The notes: generated by a model from the letters alone, not told the origin. A DNA stretch of 64,000 nucleotides from DASPLX01 sp035627375 (GCA_035627375.1 DASPLX010000013.1:1-64000); one strand, 5' to 3'; positions 23,539 to 32,940 are shown, counted from the stretch's first letter. Numbers and translations are program-made.

Positions 23539-24099
23539 TCAATGGGTGACGCCGAGCAGTCGGTGCACCAGTTCGCTCGAGGTCGCAGCCGAAAACTTCC
23601 GCATCAGACGGGCCCGGTGCATTTCCACGGTGCGCGGGCTCAGTTCCACCTGTCGCGCGATCTGCTTGCTGGTCTTGCCTTCGACTAACAGCGCCGCGAT
23701 TTCCCGTTCGCGCGGCGTCAGTTCGGCCGTGACCGGGCGTTTTTCGCTCAGATCCTCGAATGTCCAGATGCCCGCGGCGTGCGGATCGCTCGCCACCAGC
23801 GGCCGGCCGCTGACATGGCACCAGAACAATTCCTTGTCGGCGCGTTTCATGATGCGCTCGTCCGAGTAATATCCCTTGGCGCTCATGATCGGCGAAATGC
23901 GGGCGCCGGTGCGTTCGAATTCGTCCGGTGTCGGATAAAGGATCTGGAAAGACTGTCCGACCAATTGTTCCCGTTCGTAGCCGAACATCGACGCCAGCGC
24001 CTCGTTGCAGGCCCGGATGGTCCGGTTTTGCGAAACGCACATGCCGATCGGCGCCAACAGGAATATGCTTTCGTAGTCGATGGCCGGGGTGCCGCTCAT
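23539..24099 (-). CDS. PAS-LuxR transcriptional regulator
   Basis: A regulator of 186 residues: an N-terminal PAS sensor (IFLLAPIGMCVSQNRTI to about 115) and a C-terminal LuxR-type helix-turn-helix (LTPREREIAALLVEGKTSKQ and VELSPRTVEMHRARLMRKF). The frame is open far upstream, antisense to the CoA-transferase genes; I use ATG 24099, preceded by GGAGAC, because it gives a complete PAS domain. It is divergent from scoA, 141 bases away, and may control it. The PAS ligand is unknown. It has no receiver domain or kinase partner here. Confidence 0.85.
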   Translation of the reverse strand: MSGTPAIDYESIFLLAPIGMCVSQNRTIRACNEALASMFGYEREQLVGQSFQILYPTPDEFERTGARISPIMSAKGYYSDERIMKRADKELFWCHVSGRPLVASDPHAAGIWTFEDLSEKRPVTAELTPREREIAALLVEGKTSKQIARQVELSPRTVEMHRARLMRKFSAATSSELVHRLLGVTH

Positions 24100-24179
24100 C
24101 CCATGTGTCTCCGTTGATCCAGAATCCGTATTTTTACGGTATTGTGCTGCGTATCGGGCCGGCATATCCTTGCGGCCAG

Positions 24180-24205
24180 TTCCGCGTTGATGTTCCGCGT
24201 TGATA
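24180..24205. promoter_or_regulatory. Tandem 13-bp repeat in the scoA upstream region, possible operator
   Basis: TTCCGCGTTGATG is followed immediately by TTCCGCGTTGATA, 35 bases before the scoA start and between the divergent regulator and CoA-transferase genes. Direct repeats spaced 13 bases apart could bind a dimeric activator such as the PAS-LuxR protein. Only the repeat is seen; the role is inferred. Confidence 0.4.
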
Positions 24206-24240
24206 TCTATATCGTACTTTACACAAAGAAGAGGGTTGGT

Positions 24241-24951
24241 ATGAAGAAAGTCTATCCGGATGCCGCCACCGCGCTGGCCGGCATCGTCAAGGACGGCCAG
24301 ACCATCGCCGTCGGCGGCTTCGGCTTGTGCGGCATCCCCGAAGCGCTGATCGCCGCCTTGCGCGACTCGGGCGTCAAGAACCTGACGGCCATCTCGAACA
24401 ACGCCGGCGTCGATGGTTTCGGCCTCGGCCAGTTGCTGACGACGCGCCAGATCAAGAAAATGATCTCGTCCTACGTGGGCGAGAACAAGGAATTCGAGCG
24501 CCAATACCTGTCGGGCGAACTCGAACTGGAATTCACCCCGCAAGGCACGCTGGCTGAAAAACTGCGCGCCGGCGGCGCCGGCATTCCGGCTTTCTTCACC
24601 AAGACGGGCGTCGGCACCATCGTCGCCGAAGGCAAGGAAGTGCGCGAATTCGACGGTCAGAAGTACGTGATGGAGCGGTCGCTGGTGGCCGACGTATCGC
24701 TGGTCAAGGCCTACATGGCCGACGAGGTCGGCAACCTGGTGTTTCGCAAGACCGCTCGCAATTTCAATCCGAACGTCGCCATGGCCGGCAAGATCACGGT
24801 GGTCGAGGTCGAGAAACTGGTCAAGACCGGCGAACTCGATCCGGACCAGATCCATCTGCCCGGCATCTTCGTGCACCGGATCGTCGTCAATGCGAATCCG
24901 GAGAAGCGTATCGAACAACGCACCGTGCGTGCAAAGCAATCGGAAGGTTAA
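24241..24951 (+). CDS. scoA: 3-oxoacid (acetoacetate) CoA-transferase subunit A
   Basis: This 236-residue subunit of a heteromeric succinyl-CoA:3-ketoacid CoA-transferase moves CoA from succinyl-CoA to acetoacetate. The type I CoA-transferase signature VGGFGLCGIPEALI and the GGAGIPAFFTKTGVGT block are present. It starts behind GAAGAGGG and overlaps subunit B by one base (TAATG). Together with 3-hydroxybutyrate dehydrogenase downstream it allows use of 3-hydroxybutyrate or polyhydroxybutyrate breakdown products. Confidence 0.93.
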   Translation: MKKVYPDAATALAGIVKDGQTIAVGGFGLCGIPEALIAALRDSGVKNLTAISNNAGVDGFGLGQLLTTRQIKKMISSYVGENKEFERQYLSGELELEFTPQGTLAEKLRAGGAGIPAFFTKTGVGTIVAEGKEVREFDGQKYVMERSLVADVSLVKAYMADEVGNLVFRKTARNFNPNVAMAGKITVVEVEKLVKTGELDPDQIHLPGIFVHRIVVNANPEKRIEQRTVRAKQSEG

Positions 24952-25616
24952 TGGGGGCGAACATGGCATGGACTCGTGATGAAATGGCTGCGCGCGCAGC
25001 CAAGGAACTGCAAGACGGCTTCTACGTGAACCTCGGCATCGGCTTGCCGACCCTGGTCGCCAACTATGTGCCGCAGGAAATGGAAGTCTGGCTGCAATCG
25101 GAGAACGGCTTGCTCGGCATCGGTCCTTTCCCGACCGAGGACGAGGTTGATCCAGACCTGATCAATGCCGGCAAGCAGACCGTGACGTCGCTGTCGGGCT
25201 CGTCCTTCTTCAGCTCGGCCGATTCGTTCGCGATGATCCGCGGCGGCAAGATCAACCTGGCGATTCTCGGTGCGATGCAAGTGTCGGAGAAGGGCGACCT
25301 CGCCAACTGGATGATTCCGGGCAAGATGGTCAAGGGCATGGGCGGCGCGATGGACCTGGTCGCCGGCGTCAAGCGTGTCGTCGTGCTGATGGAGCATGTC
25401 GCCAAGGCCAAGGACGGTTCCACTTCTCCCAAGATCCTCAAGCAATGCGATCTGCCGCTGACCGGAGTGGGCGTCGTCAATCGCATCATCACCGATCTCG
25501 GCGTACTCGACGTGACGCCGAACGGCCTGAAATTGGTTGAGCTCGCGCCCGGGGTGACCAAAGAGGAAGTGATCGAAAAGACCCAGGCTTCGCTCGACAC
25601 CTCCGCGCTATCCTGA
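24951..25616 (+). CDS. scoB: 3-oxoacid (acetoacetate) CoA-transferase subunit B
   Basis: Subunit of 221 residues with the catalytic glutamate in the SENGLLGIG motif, which forms the enzyme-CoA thioester. The N-terminal NLGIGLPTLVANYVP is typical of subunit B. Its ATG overlaps the scoA stop; an in-frame ATG at 24963 is an alternative. A strong terminator follows at 25636. Confidence 0.94.
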   Translation: MGANMAWTRDEMAARAAKELQDGFYVNLGIGLPTLVANYVPQEMEVWLQSENGLLGIGPFPTEDEVDPDLINAGKQTVTSLSGSSFFSSADSFAMIRGGKINLAILGAMQVSEKGDLANWMIPGKMVKGMGGAMDLVAGVKRVVVLMEHVAKAKDGSTSPKILKQCDLPLTGVGVVNRIITDLGVLDVTPNGLKLVELAPGVTKEEVIEKTQASLDTSALS

Positions 25617-25635
25617 TTCGCGCAAAGGCATGCGG

Positions 25636-25665
25636 AACGGCGCTCCGGTTCGAGCGCCGTTTTTT
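25636..25665 (+). terminator. Terminator after scoAB
   Basis: Perfect 10-bp stem AACGGCGCTC / GAGCGCCGTT with a 6-base loop and a run of T. It ends the scoAB transcript just before the convergent sugar dehydrogenase gene. Confidence 0.93.
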
Positions 25666-25671
25666 ATTTCA

Positions 25672-27096
25672 TCAAGGTCGGTATAGCTGGTAGATCGTTC
25701 CTGAATAATCGTCGGAGACGTATAGCCCGCCCTTGCCGTCCGGGATGACGGAGACCGGACGGCCCCAGCGCTGCTTCGCCTTGGCATCGGTGATCCACCC
25801 CGCCACCAGATCGACCGCGTCGCCCACCGAACCGTCCGGCCGCAGCGGATAGAACACGACTTTGTGGCCATTGAGCTCCGAACAATTCCAGCGGCCGTGT
25901 AGTCCGACCGCGAGCCCGCTGCGCCATGGTTCGGGCAGCCCGGATTCCTGGAGAAAATTCATGCCGAGCGGCGCCGAATGCGCGGGCAGGCCCTTGGTCG
26001 CGCGATCGATCTTGCCGCAATCGAGCCGATTGCCGTCGGCATTGAGTTCGACGTCGCGATCATAGGGCATGTCGTCGATGCCGCTATCCGGGTTGGGGTT
26101 GCAGAAGGGCCAGCCATAATTGCCGCCATCCTTCACGCGCACCAGCAAATCCGGCGGATGGCCGTCCACATAGCGTTGCAGCACTTTACCGAAGTCGTCG
26201 CTGCCATCGCCATCGAAATCCCGGTGGAACGGATAGGCGATATTGTCGCGATGGTTGACGACCGCCCAAAGCTCGTCCGTTCCCGGCCTGAAGCGGATGC
26301 CTTCCGCATTGCGCAGGCCGCGCGCATACAGCCGCCGGTTGCCGCCGTCGGCGTCGTATTCGTAGATTGCGTTGCGGATCGGGTCCGACACGGTGTCCGA
26401 TATGCAGGCATTGCAGGTCGATGCGATCGATACATAAAGCTTGTTGCCGTTCAGCGCGATGTTCTTCAGTTCATGGCCATAGGAGCCGCCCAATTCGGGA
26501 CTGGAGGAATCGGGCAGCCCGGTCACGACTGCCTCGATCGCGCCGATTTCGGTACTCCCGGAAGCGTAGGGTGCGCGAATGACGCGATGGGATTCCGCGA
26601 TGTAGACATAGGTCGTCCCGTTCAAAACATGAAACACGATGTCATGCGGTTTGAGCAGGCCCGATGCGAACGTGAAACGCATGGGGGCTCCGTCGCCGGG
26701 CCGTAGCAGCGTGACGACGCCGCTGCCGGGATTGGAAACGAGGAGGTCGCCGTTCGGCGCGACAGCCATGAAGCGCGCGTTCGGTACCCTGGCGAACACC
26801 CGGATCGCGAATCCGCGCGGGACGGTGAGCGTACGCGGCGTTGCCAGCTCGCCGGTGGCCATGTCGGCTGTGACGCTCAAGGCGACGGGAACGCCGTCGC
26901 CCGCTTGCGTGCCGCCGGAAATCGGCGGTGGAGCCGAGGCGGGAGAGGGGGGCGGCGGCTGGGAATCCTCCGAGCCGCCGGAGCACGCGGCGCCCAGCAA
27001 TGCGGGGCCAAGGGCCGACAACAGAACGAGCGTTTTCGCTCGCGTGATGAAATCCGTGCGCTTGCACGTGCGGAATGTGCCGGATTCGGAATGCAT
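25672..27096 (-). CDS. Lipoprotein-like PQQ-type sugar (sorbosone) dehydrogenase
   Basis: The protein has 474 residues. The N-terminus has a hydrophobic stretch ending ALLGAAC followed by GGSEDSQPPPPSP, a likely lipoprotein signal with a Ser/Pro linker to the membrane. The rest resembles the six-bladed propeller of soluble glucose or sorbosone dehydrogenases: VPRGFAIRVFARVPNARFM, GLRNAEGIRFRPGTDELW, NYGWPFCNP and LYVSDDYSGTIYQL. These enzymes oxidise sugars in the periplasm using PQQ, but the substrate here is not known. The lipobox is weak (G at -3). It is single and convergent with scoAB. Confidence 0.82.
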   Translation of the reverse strand: MHSESGTFRTCKRTDFITRAKTLVLLSALGPALLGAACSGGSEDSQPPPPSPASAPPPISGGTQAGDGVPVALSVTADMATGELATPRTLTVPRGFAIRVFARVPNARFMAVAPNGDLLVSNPGSGVVTLLRPGDGAPMRFTFASGLLKPHDIVFHVLNGTTYVYIAESHRVIRAPYASGSTEIGAIEAVVTGLPDSSSPELGGSYGHELKNIALNGNKLYVSIASTCNACISDTVSDPIRNAIYEYDADGGNRRLYARGLRNAEGIRFRPGTDELWAVVNHRDNIAYPFHRDFDGDGSDDFGKVLQRYVDGHPPDLLVRVKDGGNYGWPFCNPNPDSGIDDMPYDRDVELNADGNRLDCGKIDRATKGLPAHSAPLGMNFLQESGLPEPWRSGLAVGLHGRWNCSELNGHKVVFYPLRPDGSVGDAVDLVAGWITDAKAKQRWGRPVSVIPDGKGGLYVSDDYSGTIYQLYRP

Positions 27097-27199
27097 GGAT
27101 TCTCCCGATTCGTTCGACAGGCGAACGACATCGATCCGGCCAGGGCGCGACGGCGCGCGTCACGCCATCCGCTGAAAAAGGGAAAGAATCCTCCGCCTC

Positions 27200-27988
27200 T
27201 TACTGCGCGATCCAGCCGCCGTCCATGTTCCAGGCGACGCCGCGGACCTGGCTTGCCGCATCGCTGCAAAGGAAGACCGCCAATGCGCCGAGTTGTTCCG
27301 GGCTCACGAATTCGCCGGACGGCTGTTTTTCGGAAAGCAGGCTTTTCTTCGCCTCTTCATTCGACAGGCCGGTCTGGGCGGCGCGCGCATCCACCTGCTT
27401 CTGTACGAGCGGCGTCAATACCCATCCCGGGCAGATCGCATTGCACGTGACGTTCGAGTGGGCGGTTTCCAGCGCGGTGACTTTCGTCAAGCCGACGAGG
27501 CCGTGCTTGGCTGCCACGTAGGCGGATTTCTGCACCGAAGCCACCAAGCCATGGACCGAGGCGATATTGATGATGCGGCCCCAATTCCGCGCCTTCATCG
27601 ACGGCAGCGCGAGCCGTGTCGTGTGGAAGGCGGAGGAAAGATTGATGGCGATGATCGCGTCCCACCTGTCGGCGGGGAAATCCTCGATGTTCGCCACATG
27701 CTGGATGCCGGCGTTGTTGACCAGCACATCCACGCCGCCGAATCTGTCGGCCGCGAATTTCATCATCGCCTCGATCTCGGCCGGTTTCGACATGTCGGCA
27801 TTGTGATAGGCCGTCTGTACGCCGAATTCGCTGGCGATGCCGGTCTGCAGCGCGTCGATTTCCTTGGCGTCGCCGAATCCGTTGAACACGATGTCGGCGC
27901 CTTGCGCCGCCAGCGACCTGGCGATGCCGAGGCCGATACCGGAGGTGGAGCCCGTAACCAATGCCGTCTTGCCCTTGAGCGTCTGCAT
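27200..27988 (-). CDS. 3-hydroxybutyrate dehydrogenase
   Basis: An SDR of 262 residues closely fitting D-3-hydroxybutyrate dehydrogenases: TGSTSGIGLGIA near residue 12, NNAGIQHVA, the catalytic IINIASVHGLVAS and Tyr-Lys in SAYVAAKHG, then CPGWVLTPLVQKQ and the end AWNMDGGWIAQ. It converts 3-hydroxybutyrate to acetoacetate with NAD. Its product is the substrate of the nearby CoA-transferase, although the two are on opposite strands. Ribosome site GAGGAC before ATG 27988. Confidence 0.92.
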   Translation of the reverse strand: MQTLKGKTALVTGSTSGIGLGIARSLAAQGADIVFNGFGDAKEIDALQTGIASEFGVQTAYHNADMSKPAEIEAMMKFAADRFGGVDVLVNNAGIQHVANIEDFPADRWDAIIAINLSSAFHTTRLALPSMKARNWGRIINIASVHGLVASVQKSAYVAAKHGLVGLTKVTALETAHSNVTCNAICPGWVLTPLVQKQVDARAAQTGLSNEEAKKSLLSEKQPSGEFVSPEQLGALAVFLCSDAASQVRGVAWNMDGGWIAQ

Positions 27989-28081
27989 GATGTCCTCTAC
28001 GAAAAATTAGCGATATGATGGATGGGATTTTAAGACGTACACCCTTTGAAATGTCGAATACCCGACCAGACAGGTAGACCA

Positions 28082-28975
28082 ATGAACCAGCCTTCGCCGA
28101 GCCCTTCGCCGAACCGATTCACGCGCAAGTCCGTGCAATGCCTTTCGCCCGCCGGCCTGCACACGATGTCGTATAAGGAATGGGGCGATCCACGCAACCC
28201 GCGGGTGCTGATTTGCGTGCATGGCGTCACCCGGGTGGCGGACGATTTCGACAACCTTGCGCTTGCCTTGTGCGATACCTATCGCGTCGTCTGCCCCGAT
28301 ATCGTCGGGCGCGGTCATTCATCGTGGCTGCGCGATCCGCGTCATTATCTGGTTCCTCAATACGTCGGCGACATCGTGACCCTGCTTGCGCGTCTCGAAG
28401 CGGAGACCGTGCACTGGTTCGGCACCTCGATGGGCGGCCTGATCGGCATGGGGCTTGCGGCGTTGCCTGACAACCCGATCCGGAAACTGGTGCTGAACGA
28501 TGTCGGCCCGTCGCTGAACCCGGCGGCCTTGACGCGCATCGGCGAATACATCGGCCAGGCGGTGCGTTTCCCGACCTTTGACGAAGCGGCAGGCTATATC
28601 CGCGACATATCGTCGAGCTTCGGACCGCATACGGAGGAAGAGTGGCGCAAGCTGGCAGCCGATGTATTGCGCCAGGATAAGGACGGGCAATGGATACGTC
28701 ACTACGACCTCGGCCTGGCGATGCCGTTCAAAGCGCTGACCGTCGAAGCGGCCCAGCAGGGCGAGGCCATGCTGTGGGCCGCTTATGATGCGGTCAGGTG
28801 CCCGACGCTGCTCGTACGCGGCGCGGAATCGGATCTGCTGACGCCCGAAGTCGCCGCGGCCATGACGCAACGCGGCCCGAAGGCGAAGTTGATCGAGTTG
28901 CCCGGGGTCGGCCATGCGCCGACCTTTTTCCACCAGGATCAGATTGCGATTGCCAAGTCATTCCTGCTTGCTTGA
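28082..28975 (+). CDS. Alpha/beta hydrolase
   Basis: A cytoplasmic hydrolase of 297 residues. The oxyanion region is ICVHGVTRVADDF, the nucleophile elbow is GTSMGGLIGMG, and the late Asp and His lie in RGAESDLLT and GVGHAPTF, so the Ser-Asp-His triad appears complete. Substrate unknown; esterase or depolymerase-like activity is possible. I start at ATG 28082; an earlier in-frame ATG would lie in the promoter region. It diverges from 3-hydroxybutyrate dehydrogenase with a gap of under 100 bases. Confidence 0.85.
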   Translation: MNQPSPSPSPNRFTRKSVQCLSPAGLHTMSYKEWGDPRNPRVLICVHGVTRVADDFDNLALALCDTYRVVCPDIVGRGHSSWLRDPRHYLVPQYVGDIVTLLARLEAETVHWFGTSMGGLIGMGLAALPDNPIRKLVLNDVGPSLNPAALTRIGEYIGQAVRFPTFDEAAGYIRDISSSFGPHTEEEWRKLAADVLRQDKDGQWIRHYDLGLAMPFKALTVEAAQQGEAMLWAAYDAVRCPTLLVRGAESDLLTPEVAAAMTQRGPKAKLIELPGVGHAPTFFHQDQIAIAKSFLLA

Positions 28976-29142
28976 ATTATCATGTAGCCTGTCCTTCGGC
29001 GCGGACCGTCACCGGCAGCTTCGCTTGCTCTGGGAGCGGACCTGCGTCGAAACTCCGTTTTTCGCTCCGGCCGCGGCGAATGCGGCCTAACTCGCCACGC
29101 AAGTCGGCATCATCGAAACTTCGTTTTAACCAGATGGGAACC

Positions 29143-29493
29143 ATGGAAATCAAACGTTTGCATGTAGGGAAAAGATTGTCGGAAGCGGCGATTCACAACG
29201 GTACGGTGTATCTGGCCGGCCAGGTCGCGAACGATATCACGCAAGGCATCGAAGGCCAGACGCGCGAGGTGCTCGATCAGATCGACAAACTGTTGGCGGA
29301 GGCCGGAAGCGATAAGTCGCGTATCCTGATGTGCCAGATTTTCCTCGCCGACCTCAAGGATTTCGCCGGCATGAACGCGGTGTGGGAGCAATGGGTGGCA
29401 GAGGGCAATGCCCCGCCGCGCGCCACGGTGCAAGCCAGCCTTGCCAAGCCGGAATGGCTGGTCGAGATGGTGGTGACCGCCGCCCAGGGATGA
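29143..29493 (+). CDS. RidA-family enamine/imine deaminase
   Basis: A protein of 116 residues of the YjgF/YER057c/UK114 family, which hydrolyses reactive enamine intermediates released by pyridoxal-phosphate enzymes. The family features LSEAAIHNGTVYLAGQV, the ending signature PPRATVQASLAKPEWLVEM and the invariant Arg in it are visible. An in-frame ATG at 29134 is an alternative start. It stands between a hydrolase and relA and may be cotranscribed with relA, 91 bases away. Confidence 0.88.
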   Translation: MEIKRLHVGKRLSEAAIHNGTVYLAGQVANDITQGIEGQTREVLDQIDKLLAEAGSDKSRILMCQIFLADLKDFAGMNAVWEQWVAEGNAPPRATVQASLAKPEWLVEMVVTAAQG

Positions 29494-29584
29494 CAGACCG
29501 GACCGGAGCGCGACGGGGCGCTTCGGACGTAACAGGATGAGGGCGGAAAATGCACGGCAATGCGTTTTTCCGCAATGAAGAATT

Positions 29585-31852
29585 ATGGTTTCGATAGCAG
29601 CAGCGCAAAACGCGACGGAAGTACAGCTATCGTCCGGCTTGAGCGCAGACGATAGCTCCAGGGTATTGGATGCGCTGGCCTTCGTCCGGCCCTACTACGC
29701 GGGGAAAAACGTCGTCACCGGCCAGGATGCGTTCGAGTTCGCGCAGAGCGCTGCTTCGGTGCTGGCGCTATTGAAGACCGACGCCGACGCGCGCATTGCC
29801 GCTCTGCTGTACGAATTGCCCGCGCTCGATTCCAAGGCCGCGGAAAACATCGCGGTACGCTTTGGCAAGGATGTCGCCGATCTCGTCACCGGCATTCGCC
29901 AACTGATCCGCTTGCATGAAGTCACCGTCGCCCAGCAGGATGTCGGGCGCGGGAAGAACGCCGCGCAGCAGGCGACTGCCCAACTCGAGACATTGCGCAA
30001 GATGCTGTTGGCGATGGCGACCGACATGCGCGTGGTATTGGTGCGGCTCGCGTCGCGTGTCGCGACCTTGCGTTTCTTCGCCGAGCAGAAGATGGAGGGC
30101 GATCGCACTCGCGAGTATGCTCGCGAGACGATGGACATGTATGCGCCGCTGGCGAACCGGCTCGGCGTCTGGCAATTGAAGTGGGAGCTGGAAGACTTGT
30201 CTTTCCGCTTCATGGAGCCTGCCACCTACAAGCGCATCGCGAAGATGCTCGAAGAAAAGCGCATGGAGCGCGAGAGCTTCGTCGAAGGCGCGATCGCGCG
30301 CTTGAAATCCGAATTGGCGGCGGCCGGAGTCAAGGCGGAAGTGTATGGCCGCCCGAAGCATATCTACAGCATCTGGAACAAGATGCGCGGCAAGTCGGTC
30401 GATTTTTCCGAACTCTATGACGTGCGCGCCTTTCGCGTCATCGTCGACGATGTCAAGGCTTGCTACACGGTGCTGGGCATTCTTCACAATACCTGGACGC
30501 CGATTCCGAAGGAATTCGACGATTACATCTCGCGGCCGAAGCCGAACGGCTATCAGTCCTTGCATACCGTGGTCGTGGCCGAGGACGGCCGCCCGATCGA
30601 AGTGCAGATCCGCACCCACGAAATGCATCGATTCGCCGAGTACGGCGTCGCCGCGCATTGGCGCTACAAGGAATCGGGCGGCTCGAATTTCGCGGCGCAG
30701 AAGTACGACGAGAAGATCGCATGGCTGCGCCAGCTGCTGGCGTGGAAGAACGAAGTGGCCGATGCGGTCGTCACGCATGAAGACAGCGAGCGCAGCCAGC
30801 ATGAATGGGTCGAGAAACTCAAGGCGACCACGCTCGACGATCATATCTACGTGCTGACGCCGCAGGCGCGCGTGATCGAATTGCCGACCGGCGCGACGCC
30901 GATCGATTTCGCCTATCACCTGCACAGCGACGTCGGCCATCGCTGCCGCGGCGCGCGCGTCGACGGCGTGATGGTGCCGCTGAACACGCCGCTCAAGAAC
31001 GGCCAGACGGTCGAGATCATCACCGCCAAGGGCAGCAGCGTCGCAGCGGGAATGGCGGGTCCCTCGCGCGACTGGCTGAGTCCGGGTTATATCGCGAGCG
31101 CGCGCACGCGCGCCAAGGTGCGCGCATGGTTCAACGCGGTCGAACACGAGGAAACCGTGTCCGCCGGCCGCGCCCTGATCGAAAAGACCCTGCAGCGCGA
31201 AGGCAAGACCGCTGTCAACCTCGAGGAGTTGGCACATAAACTCGGCTTCGCCAAGCTGGACGATCTGTTTCTCGCCGTCGGCAAGGAAACGTTCAGCCTG
31301 CGCAATGTCGAGCAAGCCTTGCATGAGGGCGAACAGGAGCCGCAGCCGATCGACGAAGAGGAGCTCGTCACGCGCAAGAGCCGGCAGTCGAGCGTCGCGC
31401 AGGGAGCGAAATCGGGCGTGCTGGTCGTCGGCACCGACGGCTTGCTGACCCAGCTCGCCCGCTGCTGTAAGCCGGCGCCGCCGGACGACATCGTCGGATT
31501 CGTCACGCGCGGCAAGGGTGTGTCGATTCATCGCGCCAATTGCAAGAACCTGGCGCAAATGAAGGCCAAGGCGCCGGAGCGCCTGATTCGCACGGAGTGG
31601 GGCAACCTTGGCAGGGAGACGGTGTATCCGGTCGATATTTTCGTGCTGGCGATGGACCGCCAAGGCCTGCTGCGGGATATTTCGGACGTTTTCTTGCGCG
31701 AGAAAATCAACGTGACCGGCGTTTCGACGCAAAGCGCGAAAGGGCAGGCTCGCATGGCGTTCACCGCCGAAATCGGTTCGACGGCGCAGTTGCAGAAAGC
31801 GCTGGCCGTGATTCGCGAAGTGAAGGGAGTGGTCGAGGCGCGCCGTCAGTGA
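29585..31852 (+). CDS. relA: (p)ppGpp synthetase RelA
   Basis: The protein has 755 residues. The N-terminal region corresponds to the hydrolase domain but the His-Asp pair is gone (AALLYELPALDSKAAENI), so no ppGpp breakdown is expected. The synthetase domain has GRPKHIYSIWNKMRGKSVDF, EFDD at 310-313 (the ExDD motif of monofunctional RelA, as opposed to RxKD of SpoT/Rel) and PKPNGYQSLHT. TGS, zinc-finger (ARCCKPAPPDDIVGF) and ACT domains follow. It makes the stringent-response alarmone on starved ribosomes. The stop overlaps the convergent CDF gene by 7 bases. Confidence 0.95.
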   Translation: MVSIAAAQNATEVQLSSGLSADDSSRVLDALAFVRPYYAGKNVVTGQDAFEFAQSAASVLALLKTDADARIAALLYELPALDSKAAENIAVRFGKDVADLVTGIRQLIRLHEVTVAQQDVGRGKNAAQQATAQLETLRKMLLAMATDMRVVLVRLASRVATLRFFAEQKMEGDRTREYARETMDMYAPLANRLGVWQLKWELEDLSFRFMEPATYKRIAKMLEEKRMERESFVEGAIARLKSELAAAGVKAEVYGRPKHIYSIWNKMRGKSVDFSELYDVRAFRVIVDDVKACYTVLGILHNTWTPIPKEFDDYISRPKPNGYQSLHTVVVAEDGRPIEVQIRTHEMHRFAEYGVAAHWRYKESGGSNFAAQKYDEKIAWLRQLLAWKNEVADAVVTHEDSERSQHEWVEKLKATTLDDHIYVLTPQARVIELPTGATPIDFAYHLHSDVGHRCRGARVDGVMVPLNTPLKNGQTVEIITAKGSSVAAGMAGPSRDWLSPGYIASARTRAKVRAWFNAVEHEETVSAGRALIEKTLQREGKTAVNLEELAHKLGFAKLDDLFLAVGKETFSLRNVEQALHEGEQEPQPIDEEELVTRKSRQSSVAQGAKSGVLVVGTDGLLTQLARCCKPAPPDDIVGFVTRGKGVSIHRANCKNLAQMKAKAPERLIRTEWGNLGRETVYPVDIFVLAMDRQGLLRDISDVFLREKINVTGVSTQSAKGQARMAFTAEIGSTAQLQKALAVIREVKGVVEARRQ

Positions 31853-32823
31853 CGATGGCGGCGATGCCGTTCGTGCTTGCGCGCGCCATTGCATTCCCCC
31901 TTCACCATGGCCGGCAATTCCGCTTGCAGCGTCACGTGGTCGATGCCGTGCGCTTCCAGTAGCATCTTTCTGATCGACTGCAGCACGGCCGGCCATTCCT
32001 GCAGGTCGCGCATTTCGATATGCCCGATCAGGGCCGGCTGGCCGGGCGACATTTCCCACACATGCAGGTCATGCACCGACAGCACGCCGTCGATCGATTC
32101 GAGATCGGCGCCTACTTTGATGTAATCGATGCCGCTCGGCACGCCTTCCATCAAGGCGTGATAGGAGTCGCGCAAGACGCCCAGCGTCGACCTGAGAATC
32201 AGGAGCGAAACGAAGACCGATAGCAAGGGATCGATCTGCAGCCAGCCGGTCAGATGGATGACGGCGCCGGCGATCAAGGCCGCGACGGAGCCGAGCAGGT
32301 CGCCCAGTACATGAACCAGCGCGGCGCGCGTATTGACGCTGTGCTTGTCGTGCGACAGGATCCACGCGACAATCAGATTCACCGTCAGGCCGAGTGCCGC
32401 GACCATCAGTACCGCTTTTCCCTGCACCGGTTGCGGATGCGCGAAGCGTTGTGCCGCTTCGAGACCGATCCAGCCTATGACAGCAAGCATGGCGAGGCCG
32501 TTGACGAAAGCCGCGAGCGCCTCAGCGCGGCCGAAGCCGAAGGAGTGCTTGGCGGAGGGAGGGCGCTTCGCGATATGCTGGGCAAAGAGGGCCAGGCCGA
32601 GAGCCGAGGCGTCGGTCACCATGTGGCCGGCGTCGGAGATCAGCGCCAGCGAATTGGACCAGAATCCGGCCGCGACCTCGATGACGGCGAAGCCGAGAGT
32701 CAGGGCCAGCGACCAGCCGAGCACGCCGGGATTGCGGCCTTCGGCGACATGACGATACTTGGCGTCATTTGCGCGATGGGCATGGAGATGGGCGGTCGGA
32801 TCGGGTGATGAATGGTTCTGCAT
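31846..32823 (-). CDS. Cation diffusion facilitator (zinc/metal efflux)
   Basis: A CDF antiporter of 325 residues with about six membrane helices and His-rich tails at both ends (HLHAHRAND near the start, KHERHRRHRH at the end). Helix II has SDAGHMVTDASAL and helix V VHVLGDLLGSVAAL, supplying the HxxxD/HxxxD transport site usual for zinc. A cytoplasmic domain (from about 210) would sense metal. I start at ATG 32823; a longer frame exists but lacks a start near the family N-terminus. It is convergent with relA. Confidence 0.93.
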   Translation of the reverse strand: MQNHSSPDPTAHLHAHRANDAKYRHVAEGRNPGVLGWSLALTLGFAVIEVAAGFWSNSLALISDAGHMVTDASALGLALFAQHIAKRPPSAKHSFGFGRAEALAAFVNGLAMLAVIGWIGLEAAQRFAHPQPVQGKAVLMVAALGLTVNLIVAWILSHDKHSVNTRAALVHVLGDLLGSVAALIAGAVIHLTGWLQIDPLLSVFVSLLILRSTLGVLRDSYHALMEGVPSGIDYIKVGADLESIDGVLSVHDLHVWEMSPGQPALIGHIEMRDLQEWPAVLQSIRKMLLEAHGIDHVTLQAELPAMVKGECNGARKHERHRRHRH

Positions 32824-32940
32824 GGAATGCTCGTTCGTCGGCCTGATCGCCACGGCGTTGCGCAGGCGTGCCCGGGCGTCTCCGGCTCGCGATCCAGTGT
32901 ACTGGAATTGTCTGGATGTAACCACTTTTGCCGGAAGCTC

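Noticed and set aside
24100..24969. Upstream extension of the PAS-LuxR frame to 476 residues
   Set aside because: The extension is antisense to the CoA-transferase genes, and the PAS domain is complete from ATG 24099 with its own ribosome site.
30000..31852. A bifunctional Rel/SpoT instead of RelA
   Set aside because: The hydrolase His-Asp pair is absent and the synthetase has EFDD in place of the RxKD motif of bifunctional enzymes.
29768..32059. A 763-codon frame antisense to relA, and the similar long frames at 19817-21757 and 37694-40195
   Set aside because: All lie opposite well-supported genes (relA, ETF-QO, pheS/pheT) and have no domain content.
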